From contig NZ_BOMW01000053.1 of NCBI RefSeq assembly GCF_016862395.1, positions 1 to 64,000 on the forward strand: a stretch of 64,000 nt of DNA, in the 5' to 3' direction. This DNA is from Actinoplanes siamensis. Lineage in GTDB: Bacteria > Actinomycetota > Actinomycetes > Mycobacteriales > Micromonosporaceae. Shown piece by piece: positions 8,212 to 16,679 of the stretch. Both the position numbers and the translations under genes were made by a program. Each line of letters starts with the position of its first letter. Within the stretch, counting starts at the first letter, position 1. The notes under the pieces were generated by a model. It did no database searches. It saw only the letters and a list, made by a program, of their open reading frames with translations, and had not been told where the DNA came from.

Positions 8212-8276
8212 CCACGCGGCTGGTCGCAAGAAACGCCTCGGACGACTTGCGCGACCCCGGGATGCCAGCCGCGTGG
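8212..8276. repeat. Nested inverted repeat in the dnaX-ybaB gap
   Basis: CCACGCGGCTGG (8212-8223) is perfectly complementary to 8265-8276. Inside it a second pairing joins GGTCGCAAG (8222-8230) with CTTG plus CGACC (8246-8257) across a 2-base bulge. The two pairings share two bases at 8222-8223, so they would compete slightly. A degenerate direct repeat of about 27 bases follows (8273-8300 and 8338-8365). No ORF explains the structure. Confidence 0.7.
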
Positions 8277-8470
8277 TCGCGGCTGGCGGTGAGGGGGTGG
8301 CTCGGTGAGCCTTGAGGGACTTGTGGGCGCCGACCGGGTGGTTGCGGCGGGCGGTGAGGGGTGGCCCTCGGCTGGCCGGCGAGGCCGGGGTGTGGACGCC
8401 GCCGGCGGGTCGGAGCGGGTGGGGAGCGCGCCGTGACGGTGGGCTGCCCGGAAAGAACGAGCACGGCGGC

Positions 8471-8476
8471 TACGCT
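8471..8476 (+). promoter_or_regulatory. Candidate -10 element of ybaB-recR
   Basis: TACGCT fits TANNNT and would give a leader of about 75 bases before ybaB. The rest of the 440-base gap shows only the repeats noted at 8212-8365. Confidence 0.35.
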
Positions 8477-8558
8477 GGCGGCGGTTGAAAAGGCGGCCGC
8501 CGGGTCATTGATGGCGGTTGTCCGGTAAGAGAGCGACTAACTCATGAGGAGCAAAGCG

Positions 8559-8882
8559 ATGCGCCCCGGTGGACAGCCGAACATGCAGCAGCTGATGAAG
8601 CAGGCGCAGAAGATGCAGCAGCAGGTCGCCCAGGCGCAGGCCGAGCTGGCCGAGGCCGAGCTGACCGGGACCGCCGGCGGCGGGCTGGTGACCGTCACGG
8701 TGACCGGGCTGGGCGAGTTCAAGAGCGTCAAGATCGACCCCAAGGCGGTCGACGCGGACGATGTCGAGACGCTCGAGGATCTCGTGCTCGCCGCGATCCA
8801 CAACGCCGCCGAGGCGCAGCGGGAACTGGCCGAGCAGAAGATGGGACCGGCGACCGGCGGCCTCTCCCTGCCGGGGTTCTGA
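8559..8882 (+). CDS. ybaB: YbaB/EbfC-family nucleoid-associated protein
   Basis: A small dimeric DNA-binding protein of 107 residues. A Gln/Ala-rich N-terminal helix ([20 protein letters not shown]) is followed by a beta-strand block containing [15 protein letters not shown] and the family phrase [11 protein letters not shown], then a C-terminal helix. ATG 8559 is preferred over ATG 8544 because AGGAG at 8547-8551 sits seven bases before it. It is followed by recR four bases after its stop, the usual bacterial ybaB-recR operon, which links it to recombination repair and the replisome. Confidence 0.93.
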   Translation: MRPGGQPNMQQLMKQAQKMQQQVAQAQAELAEAELTGTAGGGLVTVTVTGLGEFKSVKIDPKAVDADDVETLEDLVLAAIHNAAEAQRELAEQKMGPATGGLSLPGF

Positions 8883-8886
8883 TCCC

Positions 8887-9480
8887 GTGTACGAAGGTGC
8901 CATCCAGGACCTGATCGATGAGCTGGGCCGGCTGCCGGGCGTCGGCCCGAAGTCGGCCCAGCGCATCGCGTTCCACGTCCTGGGCGCGGACCCGGCCGAC
9001 GTCAACCGGCTGGCCACCGCGCTGCGCAAGGTGAAGGAACTGGTCCGCTTCTGCACCACCTGCTTCAACGTGGCCGAGTCCGATCAGTGCCGCGTCTGCC
9101 GCGACCCGCGCCGTACCAACGAGGTGCTCTGTGTGGTCGAGGAGCCCAAGGACGTCGTCGCCATCGAGCGGACCGGCGAGTTCCGGGGGAGGTACCACGT
9201 GCTCGGCGGGGCGATCAACCCGCTGGAGGGCGTCGGGCCGGACAACCTGAAGATCCGGGAGCTGCTGATGCGCCTGGGCACCGGGGAGGTCAAGGAGCTG
9301 ATCCTGGCGACCGACCCGAACACCGAGGGCGAGGCCACCGCGACCTACCTGGCCCTGCTGGTGAAGCCGATGGGGATCGCGGTGACCCGGCTGGCGAGCG
9401 GCCTGCCGGTGGGTGGCGATCTGGAGTACGCCGACGAGATCACCCTGGGACGGGCGTTCGAGGGCCGCCGAGCGGTCTAG
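8887..9480 (+). CDS. recR: Recombination mediator RecR
   Basis: With RecF and RecO, RecR helps load RecA onto gapped single-stranded DNA. The 197-residue protein has the expected order: helix-hairpin-helix ([18 protein letters not shown]), a four-cysteine zinc finger (CTTC and CRVC, about residues 56-72), a Toprim domain ([12 protein letters not shown] with [12 protein letters not shown]) and the C-terminal segment with [15 protein letters not shown]. The start is GTG 8887, four bases after the ybaB stop. The length is as expected (E. coli 201). Confidence 0.96.
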   Translation: MYEGAIQDLIDELGRLPGVGPKSAQRIAFHVLGADPADVNRLATALRKVKELVRFCTTCFNVAESDQCRVCRDPRRTNEVLCVVEEPKDVVAIERTGEFRGRYHVLGGAINPLEGVGPDNLKIRELLMRLGTGEVKELILATDPNTEGEATATYLALLVKPMGIAVTRLASGLPVGGDLEYADEITLGRAFEGRRAV

Positions 9481-9887
9481 GAATTTACACGTCGTAACGC
9501 GGGCGTAACGCCGGGCAAGCTGATTGGCCCGGATTGGCTGCTTGCGGGCCCCTTACGCGGTACCTTCCGTTTGTTCGGCGTCAAGGTCACGGAGATATCA
9601 CGAGGGAGACACGGAAGCGTCCGCGTAAGGTCGTCGAGCTTGACCCGGGCACCGCACTAGGTGAATGTTCCTCTCGATGGCGGCCACACCCGCCGTCGGG
9701 TGCCTTCGTGACCTCGGCCCGAACTGGGCCGGACGACGCGAGGGTCGGCACTCGAGGCATGCGATAACCGATCGGTTTACCGCTCGCACCGTGGGCCATC
9801 GTCTCCGGGCGGCGGAATGCTCCGTTTCCATGCCCGGGGGCCGTGGACTCCCGGCTGCGCGGTGGCCGGGAGAGGACCGGCGTACAG
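9481..9887. other. Long leader/promoter region of the ABC transporter operon
   Basis: About 400 bases without a credible gene. It contains a perfect 12-bp palindrome (9766-9777) about 110 bases before the first permease start, which is a candidate operator, and a TTGACC-like hexamer near 9640. No riboswitch fold was recognised. Confidence 0.5.
9766..9777. promoter_or_regulatory. Palindromic candidate operator AACCGATCGGTT
   Basis: A perfect self-complementary dodecamer upstream of the peptide-transporter operon. Its size fits a site for a dimeric repressor (TetR or LacI type), but no regulator gene is adjacent. Confidence 0.35.
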
Positions 9888-10895
9888 ATGTCGCTTGGCC
9901 CAGAAGCGTCGGTCACCGACGACAAGTCGGCCCCGGACGCTGACGCGGCTGAGGTGCGGGGGCCCGCCGAGAAGGCGATCGCCGGCCGCTCGCTGAAGCA
10001 GATCGCGTGGCGCCGCCTGAAGCGGGACAAGGTGGCGGTCGGTGGAGCGGTCGTCGTCCTGTTCCTGATCGTGGTGGCAATCCTTGCCCCCCTGCTGACC
10101 AAGCTCTTCGGTCATCCTATCGATGAATATCACATCGATCAGATCGACCAGACGTTCGGTACCCCGATCAAGCCCTTCGGCGGGATCAGTTCCGACTTCC
10201 TCCTCGGCGTCGAGCCGACCTCCGGCCGGGACGTGTTCAGCCGGATCCTCTACGGTGCGCAGACCTCGCTCACCGTCGCCTTCCTCTCGGCGTTCGTCTC
10301 CACCATCCTCGGCGTCGTCTTCGGCGCCTCCGCGGGTTATCTCGGCGGCTGGGTCGACTCGGTGATCAGCCGGGTGATGGACTTCCTGCTCGCCTTCCCG
10401 CAGCTGCTCTTCTCGATCGCACTGGTCTCGGTGCTGCCGTACTCGTTCCTCGGCATGGACGGCCGTTGGTCGCGCATCGTGGTGCTGGTCGGGGTGATCG
10501 GCTTCTTCGGCTGGCCGTACATCGGCCGCATCGTCCGCGGGCAGACGCTGTCGCTGCGCGAGCGGGAGTTCGTCGAGGCGGCCCGCAGCATGGGCGCCCG
10601 GTCGCCGCGGATCCTCTTCCGCGAGCTGCTGCCGAACCTGGCGGCGCCGATCCTGGTCTACACCACGCTGATCATCCCGACGAACATCCTGACCGAAGCG
10701 GCGCTGAGCTTCCTCGGCGTCGGCATCCCGCCGCCCAACCCCTCGTGGGGCGGGATGCTGTCGGACGCTGTCGGCACCTACCAGATCAACCCCACATACA
10801 TGATCATTCCAGGCGCAATGATCTTCATTACGGTGCTGGCCTTCAACCTCTTCGGTGACGGCCTGCGTGATGCGCTCGATCCGAAGGCCCGCTGA
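9888..10895 (+). CDS. Peptide ABC transporter permease, OppC/DppC type
   Basis: Inner-membrane permease of a family 5 (oligopeptide/nickel-type) importer. The 335-residue product has a cytosolic N-terminus of about 50 residues, a first TM helix (VAVGGAVVVLFLIVVAILAP), a periplasmic-side loop, and five further helices. The EAA loop EAARSMGARSPRILFRELLP docks on the ATPases. ATG 9888 is chosen for the GAGAGGA-type site upstream and because it places a normal N-terminus before TM1. It is the first gene of a five-gene operon (C permease, binding protein, B permease, two ATPases). Confidence 0.93.
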   Translation: MSLGPEASVTDDKSAPDADAAEVRGPAEKAIAGRSLKQIAWRRLKRDKVAVGGAVVVLFLIVVAILAPLLTKLFGHPIDEYHIDQIDQTFGTPIKPFGGISSDFLLGVEPTSGRDVFSRILYGAQTSLTVAFLSAFVSTILGVVFGASAGYLGGWVDSVISRVMDFLLAFPQLLFSIALVSVLPYSFLGMDGRWSRIVVLVGVIGFFGWPYIGRIVRGQTLSLREREFVEAARSMGARSPRILFRELLPNLAAPILVYTTLIIPTNILTEAALSFLGVGIPPPNPSWGGMLSDAVGTYQINPTYMIIPGAMIFITVLAFNLFGDGLRDALDPKAR

Positions 10896-10968
10896 TCCGC
10901 CTGGCGGCTGGAACATCGCATGTTTCGCGGACCCGTTCGGTTCCGCTGTTCGAGAGGTAGGAGTACAG

Positions 10969-12750
10969 GTGTCCAGGAAGACTAGGGCGATAGCGGCGGC
11001 CGGCGTCGCACTCGCGCTCGGCCTTACCACCGCCGCGTGCGGCGGTTCCAAGTCCGACAACAAGAGCGGCGGCTCGAACGGTGGCAAGTCCGCCTACAAC
11101 GCCGCGATCACCGACGTGGTCAACCCGTCCACCGCCAAGGGCGGCACGCTCAACCTGTGGAGCGCCCAGGACGCCGACTTCTGGGACCCGGCCCGCGCCT
11201 ACTACGCGTTCGTGTGGGACCTGAACCGGCTGTACACCCGCAAGCTGGTCGACTACGCCGCGTCCCCGGGCAAGTCCGGCCTGGAGCTGCAGCCCGACCT
11301 GGCGCAGGCGCTCCCGGAGATCAGCGCGGACAAGCTGACCTACACGTTCAAGCTGCGCAGCGGCATCAAGTTCGACGACGGATCCCCGATCACGTCGAAG
11401 GACATCAAGTACGGCATCGAGCGGGTCTGGGCGTCCGACGTCATCTCCGGCGGCCCCGTCTACCTGCCCACGCTGCTCGACCCGAAGGGCGAGTACAAGG
11501 GCCCGTACAAGGACACCGACCCGAACAAGCTGGGTCTCAAGTCGGTGACCACCCCGGACGACTCGACGATCACCTTCAAGCTGGAGAAGCCGTCGTCCGA
11601 CTTCCTCTACCTGCTGGCCATGCCGGGCTCCGGCCCGGTGCCGCAGAAGCGGGACACCGGCGCGCAGTACACCACCTCGCCGGCCGCCTCCGGCCCGTAC
11701 ATGTTCAAGCCGGGCAGCATCCAGCCGGGCAAGGGCGCGACGTTCGTCCGTAACCCCAACTGGGACCAGGCGACCGACCCGATCCGCAAGGCGCTGCCGG
11801 ACCAGATCAACTTCACGGTCACGACGAACGCCGAGGACATGGACAGCCGCCTCGAGGCCGGCACCATCGACCTCGACGCCCAGCAGACCGGCGTGCAGGC
11901 CGCCGCTCGTACCAAGATCCTCCAGGACCCGAACCTGAAGGCGAACGCGGACACCCCGACCACCGGCTTCCTCCGGTACGCGGGTCTGGCCACCTCCGTC
12001 GCGCCGCTGGACAACATCGAGTGCCGCAAGGCGGTCATCTACGCCGCCGACCCGACCTCGCTGCAGGCCGCGCGTGGTGGCCCGATCGCGGGTGGCGACA
12101 TCGGCACCAGCATGCTGCCGCCGAACATCGCGGGCTCGGACACCAAGTACGACCCGTTCAACCGCCTCCAGGGCAAGCCGCAGCTGGAAGAGGCCAAGAA
12201 GGCCCTCGCCGCCTGTGGCAAGCCGACCGGCTTCGACGTCACCATCGCGGTGCGCAACAACAAGCCGGCCGAGGTCAAGTCCGCCGAGGCCCTGCAGGCC
12301 GCGCTCAAGCCGGCCGGCATCAACGCCAAGATCGAGCAGTACGACGGCGCGCAGCAGGCCTCCATCACCGGCTCGCCGGACAACGTGAAGGCCAAGGGCT
12401 ACGGCATCATGATCGCCGGCTGGGGCGCGGACTACCCGACCGGCGCCGGCTATATGCAGCCGCTGGCGGACAGCCGCTTCATCCCGGAGAACGGCAACTA
12501 CAACCTGTCGGAGATCAAGAACCCGGCGATCGACGCCCTCTTCGACCAGGCGCAGCTGGAGACCGACCCGGCCAAGGCCGCCGAGATCTACAACCAGATC
12601 AACCACAAGATCATGGAGGGCGCGTACTACCTGCCGTTCGTGGTCGACAAGGCGCTCAACTACCGCAACCCGCGGCTCACGAACGCCTACATCCACCAGG
12701 CCTTCGGCATGATCGACTTCCAGGCCCTCGGCGTCAGCGACGGCAAGTGA
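10969..12750 (+). CDS. ABC transporter substrate-binding lipoprotein, family 5
   Basis: Extracytoplasmic peptide-binding lipoprotein of 593 residues. The signal peptide ends in a lipobox (LTTAAC, Cys24), followed by a Gly/Ser/Lys-rich linker. The mature protein shows family 5 hallmarks: KGGTLNLW near the start, YTFKLRSGIKFDDGSPITSKDI, the region with AASGPYMFKPG, and the C-terminal EIYNQINHKIMEGAYYLPF. The start is GTG 10969 with GGTAGGAG just upstream. It is probably the most abundant product of the operon, since a strong hairpin follows it at 12814. The ligand cannot be told from sequence. Confidence 0.94.
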   Translation: MSRKTRAIAAAGVALALGLTTAACGGSKSDNKSGGSNGGKSAYNAAITDVVNPSTAKGGTLNLWSAQDADFWDPARAYYAFVWDLNRLYTRKLVDYAASPGKSGLELQPDLAQALPEISADKLTYTFKLRSGIKFDDGSPITSKDIKYGIERVWASDVISGGPVYLPTLLDPKGEYKGPYKDTDPNKLGLKSVTTPDDSTITFKLEKPSSDFLYLLAMPGSGPVPQKRDTGAQYTTSPAASGPYMFKPGSIQPGKGATFVRNPNWDQATDPIRKALPDQINFTVTTNAEDMDSRLEAGTIDLDAQQTGVQAAARTKILQDPNLKANADTPTTGFLRYAGLATSVAPLDNIECRKAVIYAADPTSLQAARGGPIAGGDIGTSMLPPNIAGSDTKYDPFNRLQGKPQLEEAKKALAACGKPTGFDVTIAVRNNKPAEVKSAEALQAALKPAGINAKIEQYDGAQQASITGSPDNVKAKGYGIMIAGWGADYPTGAGYMQPLADSRFIPENGNYNLSEIKNPAIDALFDQAQLETDPAKAAEIYNQINHKIMEGAYYLPFVVDKALNYRNPRLTNAYIHQAFGMIDFQALGVSDGK

Positions 12751-12813
12751 CAAAGGTCGTCGGTTCCTGACCGAGACGAGTAATTCGAAGGGTTGGTGAA
12801 GGCCGCCCGCGGC

Positions 12814-12848
12814 GGGCGGGCACCGGTTCTCGCAACCGGTGCCCGCCC
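12814..12848 (+). terminator. Intercistronic hairpin after the substrate-binding gene
   Basis: A perfect 15-bp stem (12814-12828 with 12834-12848) and 5-base loop, ending 18 bases before the next start codon and with no T-tract. It could protect the upstream mRNA from decay or terminate part of the transcripts, raising binding protein over permease. Confidence 0.7.
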
Positions 12849-12866
12849 GTCCTTCGGCCGAACGTC

Positions 12867-13868
12867 GTGCTGGCTTACCTCATTCGGCGGCTGATCAACG
12901 CCGTCATCACGCTGCTCGTGGTCACGCTCGTGACCTTCGGCATCTTCTTCATGGTTCCGAAGATCACCGGCAGCGATCCGGCGCTGCTCTACATCGGCAA
13001 GACCGCCGATGCCGCGTCGATCGAGGGCATCCGGGTCAAGATGGGTCTCAACGACCCGGTGCTGGTTCAGTACGGCAAGTTCCTCCAGGGTCTGGTGGCC
13101 GGCCGGGACTACGCCAACGGCCCGGACGTGACGCACTGCCCCGCCCCCTGCCTGGGCTACTCGTTCAAGACCGAGCAGGAGGTGACCCCGCTGCTGCTGA
13201 GCGACCTGCCGGTGACGCTGTCCCTGGCGATCGGCGCGGCGGTTCTCTGGCTCATCATGGGTGTCTCCACCGGTGTCATCTCGGCGCTGCGAAGAGGCAG
13301 CATCGTGGACCGGGCGGTGATGACCGGCGCGCTGGCCGGCGTGTCGCTGCCGGTCTACTTCACCGGTCTGCTCTCCTCGGCGATCTTCGTCTACTGGCTC
13401 GGCTGGTTGCCGCCCAGCAACTACGTGCCGTTCCTGGAGAGTCCGGCGGAGTGGTTCGTCCAGATGCTGTTGCCCTGGATCACGCTGGCCTTCCTCTTCG
13501 CGGCCACCTACGCCCGCCTCACCCGGGCCAACATGCTGGAGACGCTGGGCGAGGACTACATTCGTACGGCCCGGGCCAAGGGTCTGGGCGAGCGGACCGT
13601 CATCGGCAAGCACGCGCTGCGCTCCGGCCTGACCCCGATCGTCACGATCTTCGGTCTGGACCTGGGCGCGCTGCTCGGCGGCGCGGTCCTCACCGAGAAC
13701 GTGTTCAACCTGCGCGGCCTGGGCTACCAGGCGCTCCAGGCGATCCGCGGCAACGACCTGCCGGTGATCCTGGGCGTCACCCTGATCGCCGCGTTCTTCA
13801 TCGTCATCGCCAACCTGATCGTCGACCTGGTGTACGGCGTCATCGACCCGCGCGTGCGGCTGGGCTGA
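12867..13868 (+). CDS. Peptide ABC transporter permease, OppB/DppB type
   Basis: Second permease of the importer, 333 residues. It begins with the classic OppB start (LAYLIRRLINAVITLLVVTLVTF), followed by a large external loop that contains two cysteines near CPAPC, then five more helices. The EAA-type loop is ARLTRANMLETLGEDYIRTA, then RAKGL. The GTG at 12867 directly follows the intercistronic hairpin and has no clear Shine-Dalgarno site; the N-terminus matches the family, so the start is likely right. It is followed 11 bases later by the ATPase gene. Confidence 0.93.
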   Translation: MLAYLIRRLINAVITLLVVTLVTFGIFFMVPKITGSDPALLYIGKTADAASIEGIRVKMGLNDPVLVQYGKFLQGLVAGRDYANGPDVTHCPAPCLGYSFKTEQEVTPLLLSDLPVTLSLAIGAAVLWLIMGVSTGVISALRRGSIVDRAVMTGALAGVSLPVYFTGLLSSAIFVYWLGWLPPSNYVPFLESPAEWFVQMLLPWITLAFLFAATYARLTRANMLETLGEDYIRTARAKGLGERTVIGKHALRSGLTPIVTIFGLDLGALLGGAVLTENVFNLRGLGYQALQAIRGNDLPVILGVTLIAAFFIVIANLIVDLVYGVIDPRVRLG

Positions 13869-13879
13869 GGGGAGAGGGA

Positions 13880-14902
13880 ATGTCACGCCCATTCCTCGAG
13901 GTCAAGGATCTCACCGTCCGTTTCGAGACGGACGACGGCATCGTCCAGGCGGTCACCGAGTCGAACTTCAGCCTGGAGGCCGGCAAGACGCTCGGCATCG
14001 TCGGCGAGTCCGGCTCCGGCAAGAGCGTCACCTCGCTGGCCATCCTCGGCCTGCACCGCACCCGCAGCAATGCCAAGGTCAGCGGCGAGATCTGGCTCGA
14101 CGACCAGGAGCTGGTCACCGCGACCAACGACGACGTGCGGGCGCTGCGCGGCGGCAAGATGGCGATGATCTTCCAGGACCCGCTGAGCGCGATGCACCCG
14201 TACTTCACGGTCGGCGCGCAGATCGTCGAGGCGTACCGGGTGCACCACCCCGGGGTCAACAAGAAGGTCGCCCGGGAGCGGGCCATCGACATGCTGGCCC
14301 GGGTCGGCATCCCGCAGCCGGCGCGCCGGTTCAACGACTACGCGCACCAGTTCTCCGGTGGTATGCGGCAGCGCGCGATGATCGCGATGGCACTGGTCAA
14401 CGACCCGAAGCTGCTGATCGCCGACGAGCCGACCACCGCCCTGGACGTGACCGTCCAGGCGCAGATCCTGGACCTGATCCGTGACCTGCAGGAGGAGTTC
14501 GGCTCCGCGGTCATCATGATTACCCACGACCTGGGTGTGGTGGCCGAGCTGGCCGACGACGTCGTGGTGATGTACGGCGGCAAGATCATTGAGCGGGGTC
14601 CGGCGGTCGACCTCTTCCAGCGGCCGCAGCACCCGTACACCTGGGGTCTGCTCGGCTCGATGCCGCGCCTGGACCGCGACGTGCGGGACCGGCTCACCCC
14701 GGTCAAGGGCTCGCCGCCGAGCCTGATCAACCTTCCGTCGGGCTGCGCCTTCCACCCGCGCTGCCCGTACGCGGGGCGCAACGGCGACCGGTCCTTCACC
14801 GAGACGCCGGTGCTCGGCGGTGGGGTGCACGCTGTCGCGTGCCACCTGCCCGCCGAGGAGCGCACCCGGTTGTTCCAGGAAGAAGTAGCACCGAACCTCT
14901 GA
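13880..14902 (+). CDS. Peptide ABC transporter ATP-binding protein, OppD type
   Basis: A 340-residue ATPase powering the importer. It has Walker [10 protein letters not shown]-loop [15 protein letters not shown] signature FSGGMRQR, Walker [13 protein letters not shown] and H-loop ITHDLGVV. The C-terminal oligopeptide-transporter extension carries [14 protein letters not shown] and a later VACH cysteine, the set that binds an iron-sulfur cluster in characterised DppD/OppD proteins. ATG 13880 follows a GGGGAGAGGG site. It is expected to pair with the next gene product as a heterodimer. Confidence 0.95.
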   Translation: MSRPFLEVKDLTVRFETDDGIVQAVTESNFSLEAGKTLGIVGESGSGKSVTSLAILGLHRTRSNAKVSGEIWLDDQELVTATNDDVRALRGGKMAMIFQDPLSAMHPYFTVGAQIVEAYRVHHPGVNKKVARERAIDMLARVGIPQPARRFNDYAHQFSGGMRQRAMIAMALVNDPKLLIADEPTTALDVTVQAQILDLIRDLQEEFGSAVIMITHDLGVVAELADDVVVMYGGKIIERGPAVDLFQRPQHPYTWGLLGSMPRLDRDVRDRLTPVKGSPPSLINLPSGCAFHPRCPYAGRNGDRSFTETPVLGGGVHAVACHLPAEERTRLFQEEVAPNL

Positions 14903-14921
14903 GCGGGGAAGTGAGAGAACC

Positions 14922-15959
14922 ATGAGCGAGAACCTGCTCGAGGTGACCGGGCTGCAGAAGCACTTCCCGATCACGAAGGGGCTGTTCAAGCGGCAGGTCG
15001 GCGCGGTCCGCGCGGTGGACGGCATCGACCTGAACGTGCAGGCCGGCGAGACGCTGGGCCTGGTCGGCGAGTCCGGCTGCGGCAAGTCGACGGCCGGCCG
15101 GCTCTTCACCCGGATCCTGGAACCGACCGGCGGCAAGATCGTCTTCGAGGGCGAGGACATCAGCCGCAAGTCGGTGACCCAGATGCGGCCGCTGCGCCGC
15201 GACGTCCAGATGATCTTCCAGGACCCGTACTCGTCGCTGAACCCGCGGCACACGGTCGGCTCGATCATCTCGGCGCCGCTGCAGATCCAGAACATCCCGA
15301 CCCCGCAGGGCCTCAAGAAGGCCGTGCAGGAACTGCTGGAACTGGTCGGTCTCAACCCGGAGCACTACAACCGGTACCCGCACGAGTTCTCCGGCGGTCA
15401 GCGGCAGCGCATCGGTATCGCCCGGGCGCTGGCTCTGCGGCCGAAACTGATCGTCGCCGACGAGCCGGTCTCGGCGCTCGACGTGTCCATTCAGGCGCAG
15501 GTGGTCAACCTGCTGGAGGATCTGCAGAGCGAGTTCGACCTGACGTACGTCTTCATCGCGCACGACCTCTCGGTGGTCCGGCACATCTCCGACCGCGTCG
15601 CCGTGATGTACCTCGGCAAGGTCATGGAGATCGCGCACCGCGACGACCTCTACAAGAACCCGCGGCACCCGTACACGGTCGCCCTGATGTCAGCGGTGCC
15701 GGTGCCCGACCCGGTCCGGCGCGACCGCGGGCAGCGCAACCGCGTGCTGCTCACCGGCGACGTGCCCAGTCCGATCAACCCGCCGTCCGGCTGCCGCTTC
15801 CGCACCCGCTGCTGGAAGGCCCAGGACATCTGCGCGACCGAGGAGCCGCCGCTGGTCACCCGGCTGGACGACCCGGATTCGCACCTGACCGCCTGCCACT
15901 TCCCGGTGGTCGACGACGAGGCCGTCGCCGGCCGCACCCCGGCCGAGACTCCCGCCTGA
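14922..15959 (+). CDS. Peptide ABC transporter ATP-binding protein, OppF type
   Basis: The second ATPase, 345 residues, with Walker [10 protein letters not shown]-loop [12 protein letters not shown], signature FSGGQRQR, Walker [13 protein letters not shown] and H-loop IAHDLSVV. Its C-terminal extension has [19 protein letters not shown] and TACH, again the cysteine pattern of this subfamily. The N-terminal [14 protein letters not shown] insert is typical of OppF. It starts at ATG 14922, 19 bases after the OppD stop, behind a GGGGAAGTGAGAG site. It is the last gene of the operon, ended by the terminator at 15975. Confidence 0.95.
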   Translation: MSENLLEVTGLQKHFPITKGLFKRQVGAVRAVDGIDLNVQAGETLGLVGESGCGKSTAGRLFTRILEPTGGKIVFEGEDISRKSVTQMRPLRRDVQMIFQDPYSSLNPRHTVGSIISAPLQIQNIPTPQGLKKAVQELLELVGLNPEHYNRYPHEFSGGQRQRIGIARALALRPKLIVADEPVSALDVSIQAQVVNLLEDLQSEFDLTYVFIAHDLSVVRHISDRVAVMYLGKVMEIAHRDDLYKNPRHPYTVALMSAVPVPDPVRRDRGQRNRVLLTGDVPSPINPPSGCRFRTRCWKAQDICATEEPPLVTRLDDPDSHLTACHFPVVDDEAVAGRTPAETPA

Positions 15960-15974
15960 CGTTCCAGGAGCAGA

Positions 15975-16016
15975 AACAGGCCGTCTCCCCGGGGAACCGG
16001 GAAGACGGCCTGTTCT
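15975..16016 (+). terminator. Terminator of the peptide-transporter operon
   Basis: An 18-bp stem (15975-15992 with 15997-16014) with one mismatch and a GGAA loop, followed by a short pyrimidine tail. It lies 16 bases after the OppF stop. Confidence 0.88.
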
Positions 16017-16072
16017 CGTCGGATGCACCGTCCCCCGCCGGAGAGCGTGGCCGCGCCGTCCTCCCCGGCCAG

Positions 16073-16231
16073 TCAGCCTTCGCAGTCGCCGCGCAGGTCC
16101 CGCGGGTCGGTCCCGCACAGGTCGTCGCCCGGGCCACCGTCCACGAAGTCGCCGCCGGCACCCCCGTCGATGTCGTCGTTCCCGTCGTCACCGGCCATCA
16201 GGTCGGCGCCCGGGCCACCGTCCAGGGGAAC
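16073..16231 (-). pseudogene. Remnant of an RTX/hemolysin-type calcium-binding protein
   Basis: Read on the minus strand, this stretch encodes three glycine/aspartate nonapeptide-type repeats: LDGGPGADLMAGDDGNDDI, DGGAGGDF and VDGGPGDDLCG. These are the signature of secreted RTX calcium-binding repeats. It ends in a cysteine-containing tail (DLRGDCEG) and a TGA at 16073-16075. An in-frame TAA at 16232-16234 cuts off the upstream part, and the first ATG (16198) would give only 41 residues. No RTX gene continues upstream, so it is probably the decayed 3' end of a lost gene. It could also be a very short expressed ORF. Confidence 0.65.
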
Positions 16232-16244
16232 TTAGGCGTCGCGA

Positions 16245-16679
16245 TCAACCCTCCGGGCGGTGCAGCAGTCCCACCGCGATGCTGTGCACGGCGTCGAGGT
16301 CGGCCGGGTCGGCGAGAGTGACCTTGCCGCCGGTCACCGTGTACCACTCCTCGGCGTCCTTGTACTGCACCCGCAGGGTCACCTCCGTCCCGGCGAGCTC
16401 GCTGCGCAGCGTGAGGTCGCCGGTGACGACGCCTACCTCGTCGGTCATCACGCCGCCCGGGCCGGGCACGATGTCGGTGGTCTTGCCCGGCACCACCGCC
16501 TCGGCCGGCTTGCCCCGAGCGGGCGCCGCCTCGGCGGGCTTGCCGGGAGCGGGCGCCGCCTCGGCGGGCTTGCCGGGAGCGGGCGCCGCCTGAGCCGGCG
16601 CGGCCTTGGCGGGCGCGTCCTCGGCCGGCGCGGGTTCGGGTGTCTGTGCGGCTTCGGCAGCCGCCGCCGGTTCGGTCAT
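16245..16679 (-). CDS. Pro/Ala-repeat protein of unknown function
   Basis: A 144-residue protein. The first half is low-complexity Ala/Pro/Lys with three near-identical decapeptide repeats (unit A-P-x-x-G-K-P-A-E-A, residues about 33-60), encoded by 30-bp DNA repeats at roughly 16505-16595. The second half (about 75-140) looks folded: alternating strands with TLRSELAGTEVTLRVQYKD and EEWYTVTGGKVTLAD. There is no signal peptide. Its ATG overlaps the stop of the upstream HNH-type gene by one base, so the two are coupled. Function is unknown; a role tied to the HNH protein is only a guess from the overlap. Confidence 0.7.
   Translation of the reverse strand: MTEPAAAAEAAQTPEPAPAEDAPAKAAPAQAAPAPGKPAEAAPAPGKPAEAAPARGKPAEAVVPGKTTDIVPGPGGVMTDEVGVVTGDLTLRSELAGTEVTLRVQYKDAEEWYTVTGGKVTLADPADLDAVHSIAVGLLHRPEG

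Noticed and set aside
4651-8229. 1192-codon ORF on the minus strand opposite dnaX
   Set aside because: Arg/Gly-rich product that mirrors dnaX codon bias; no start signal or family. It is a GC-bias shadow ORF.
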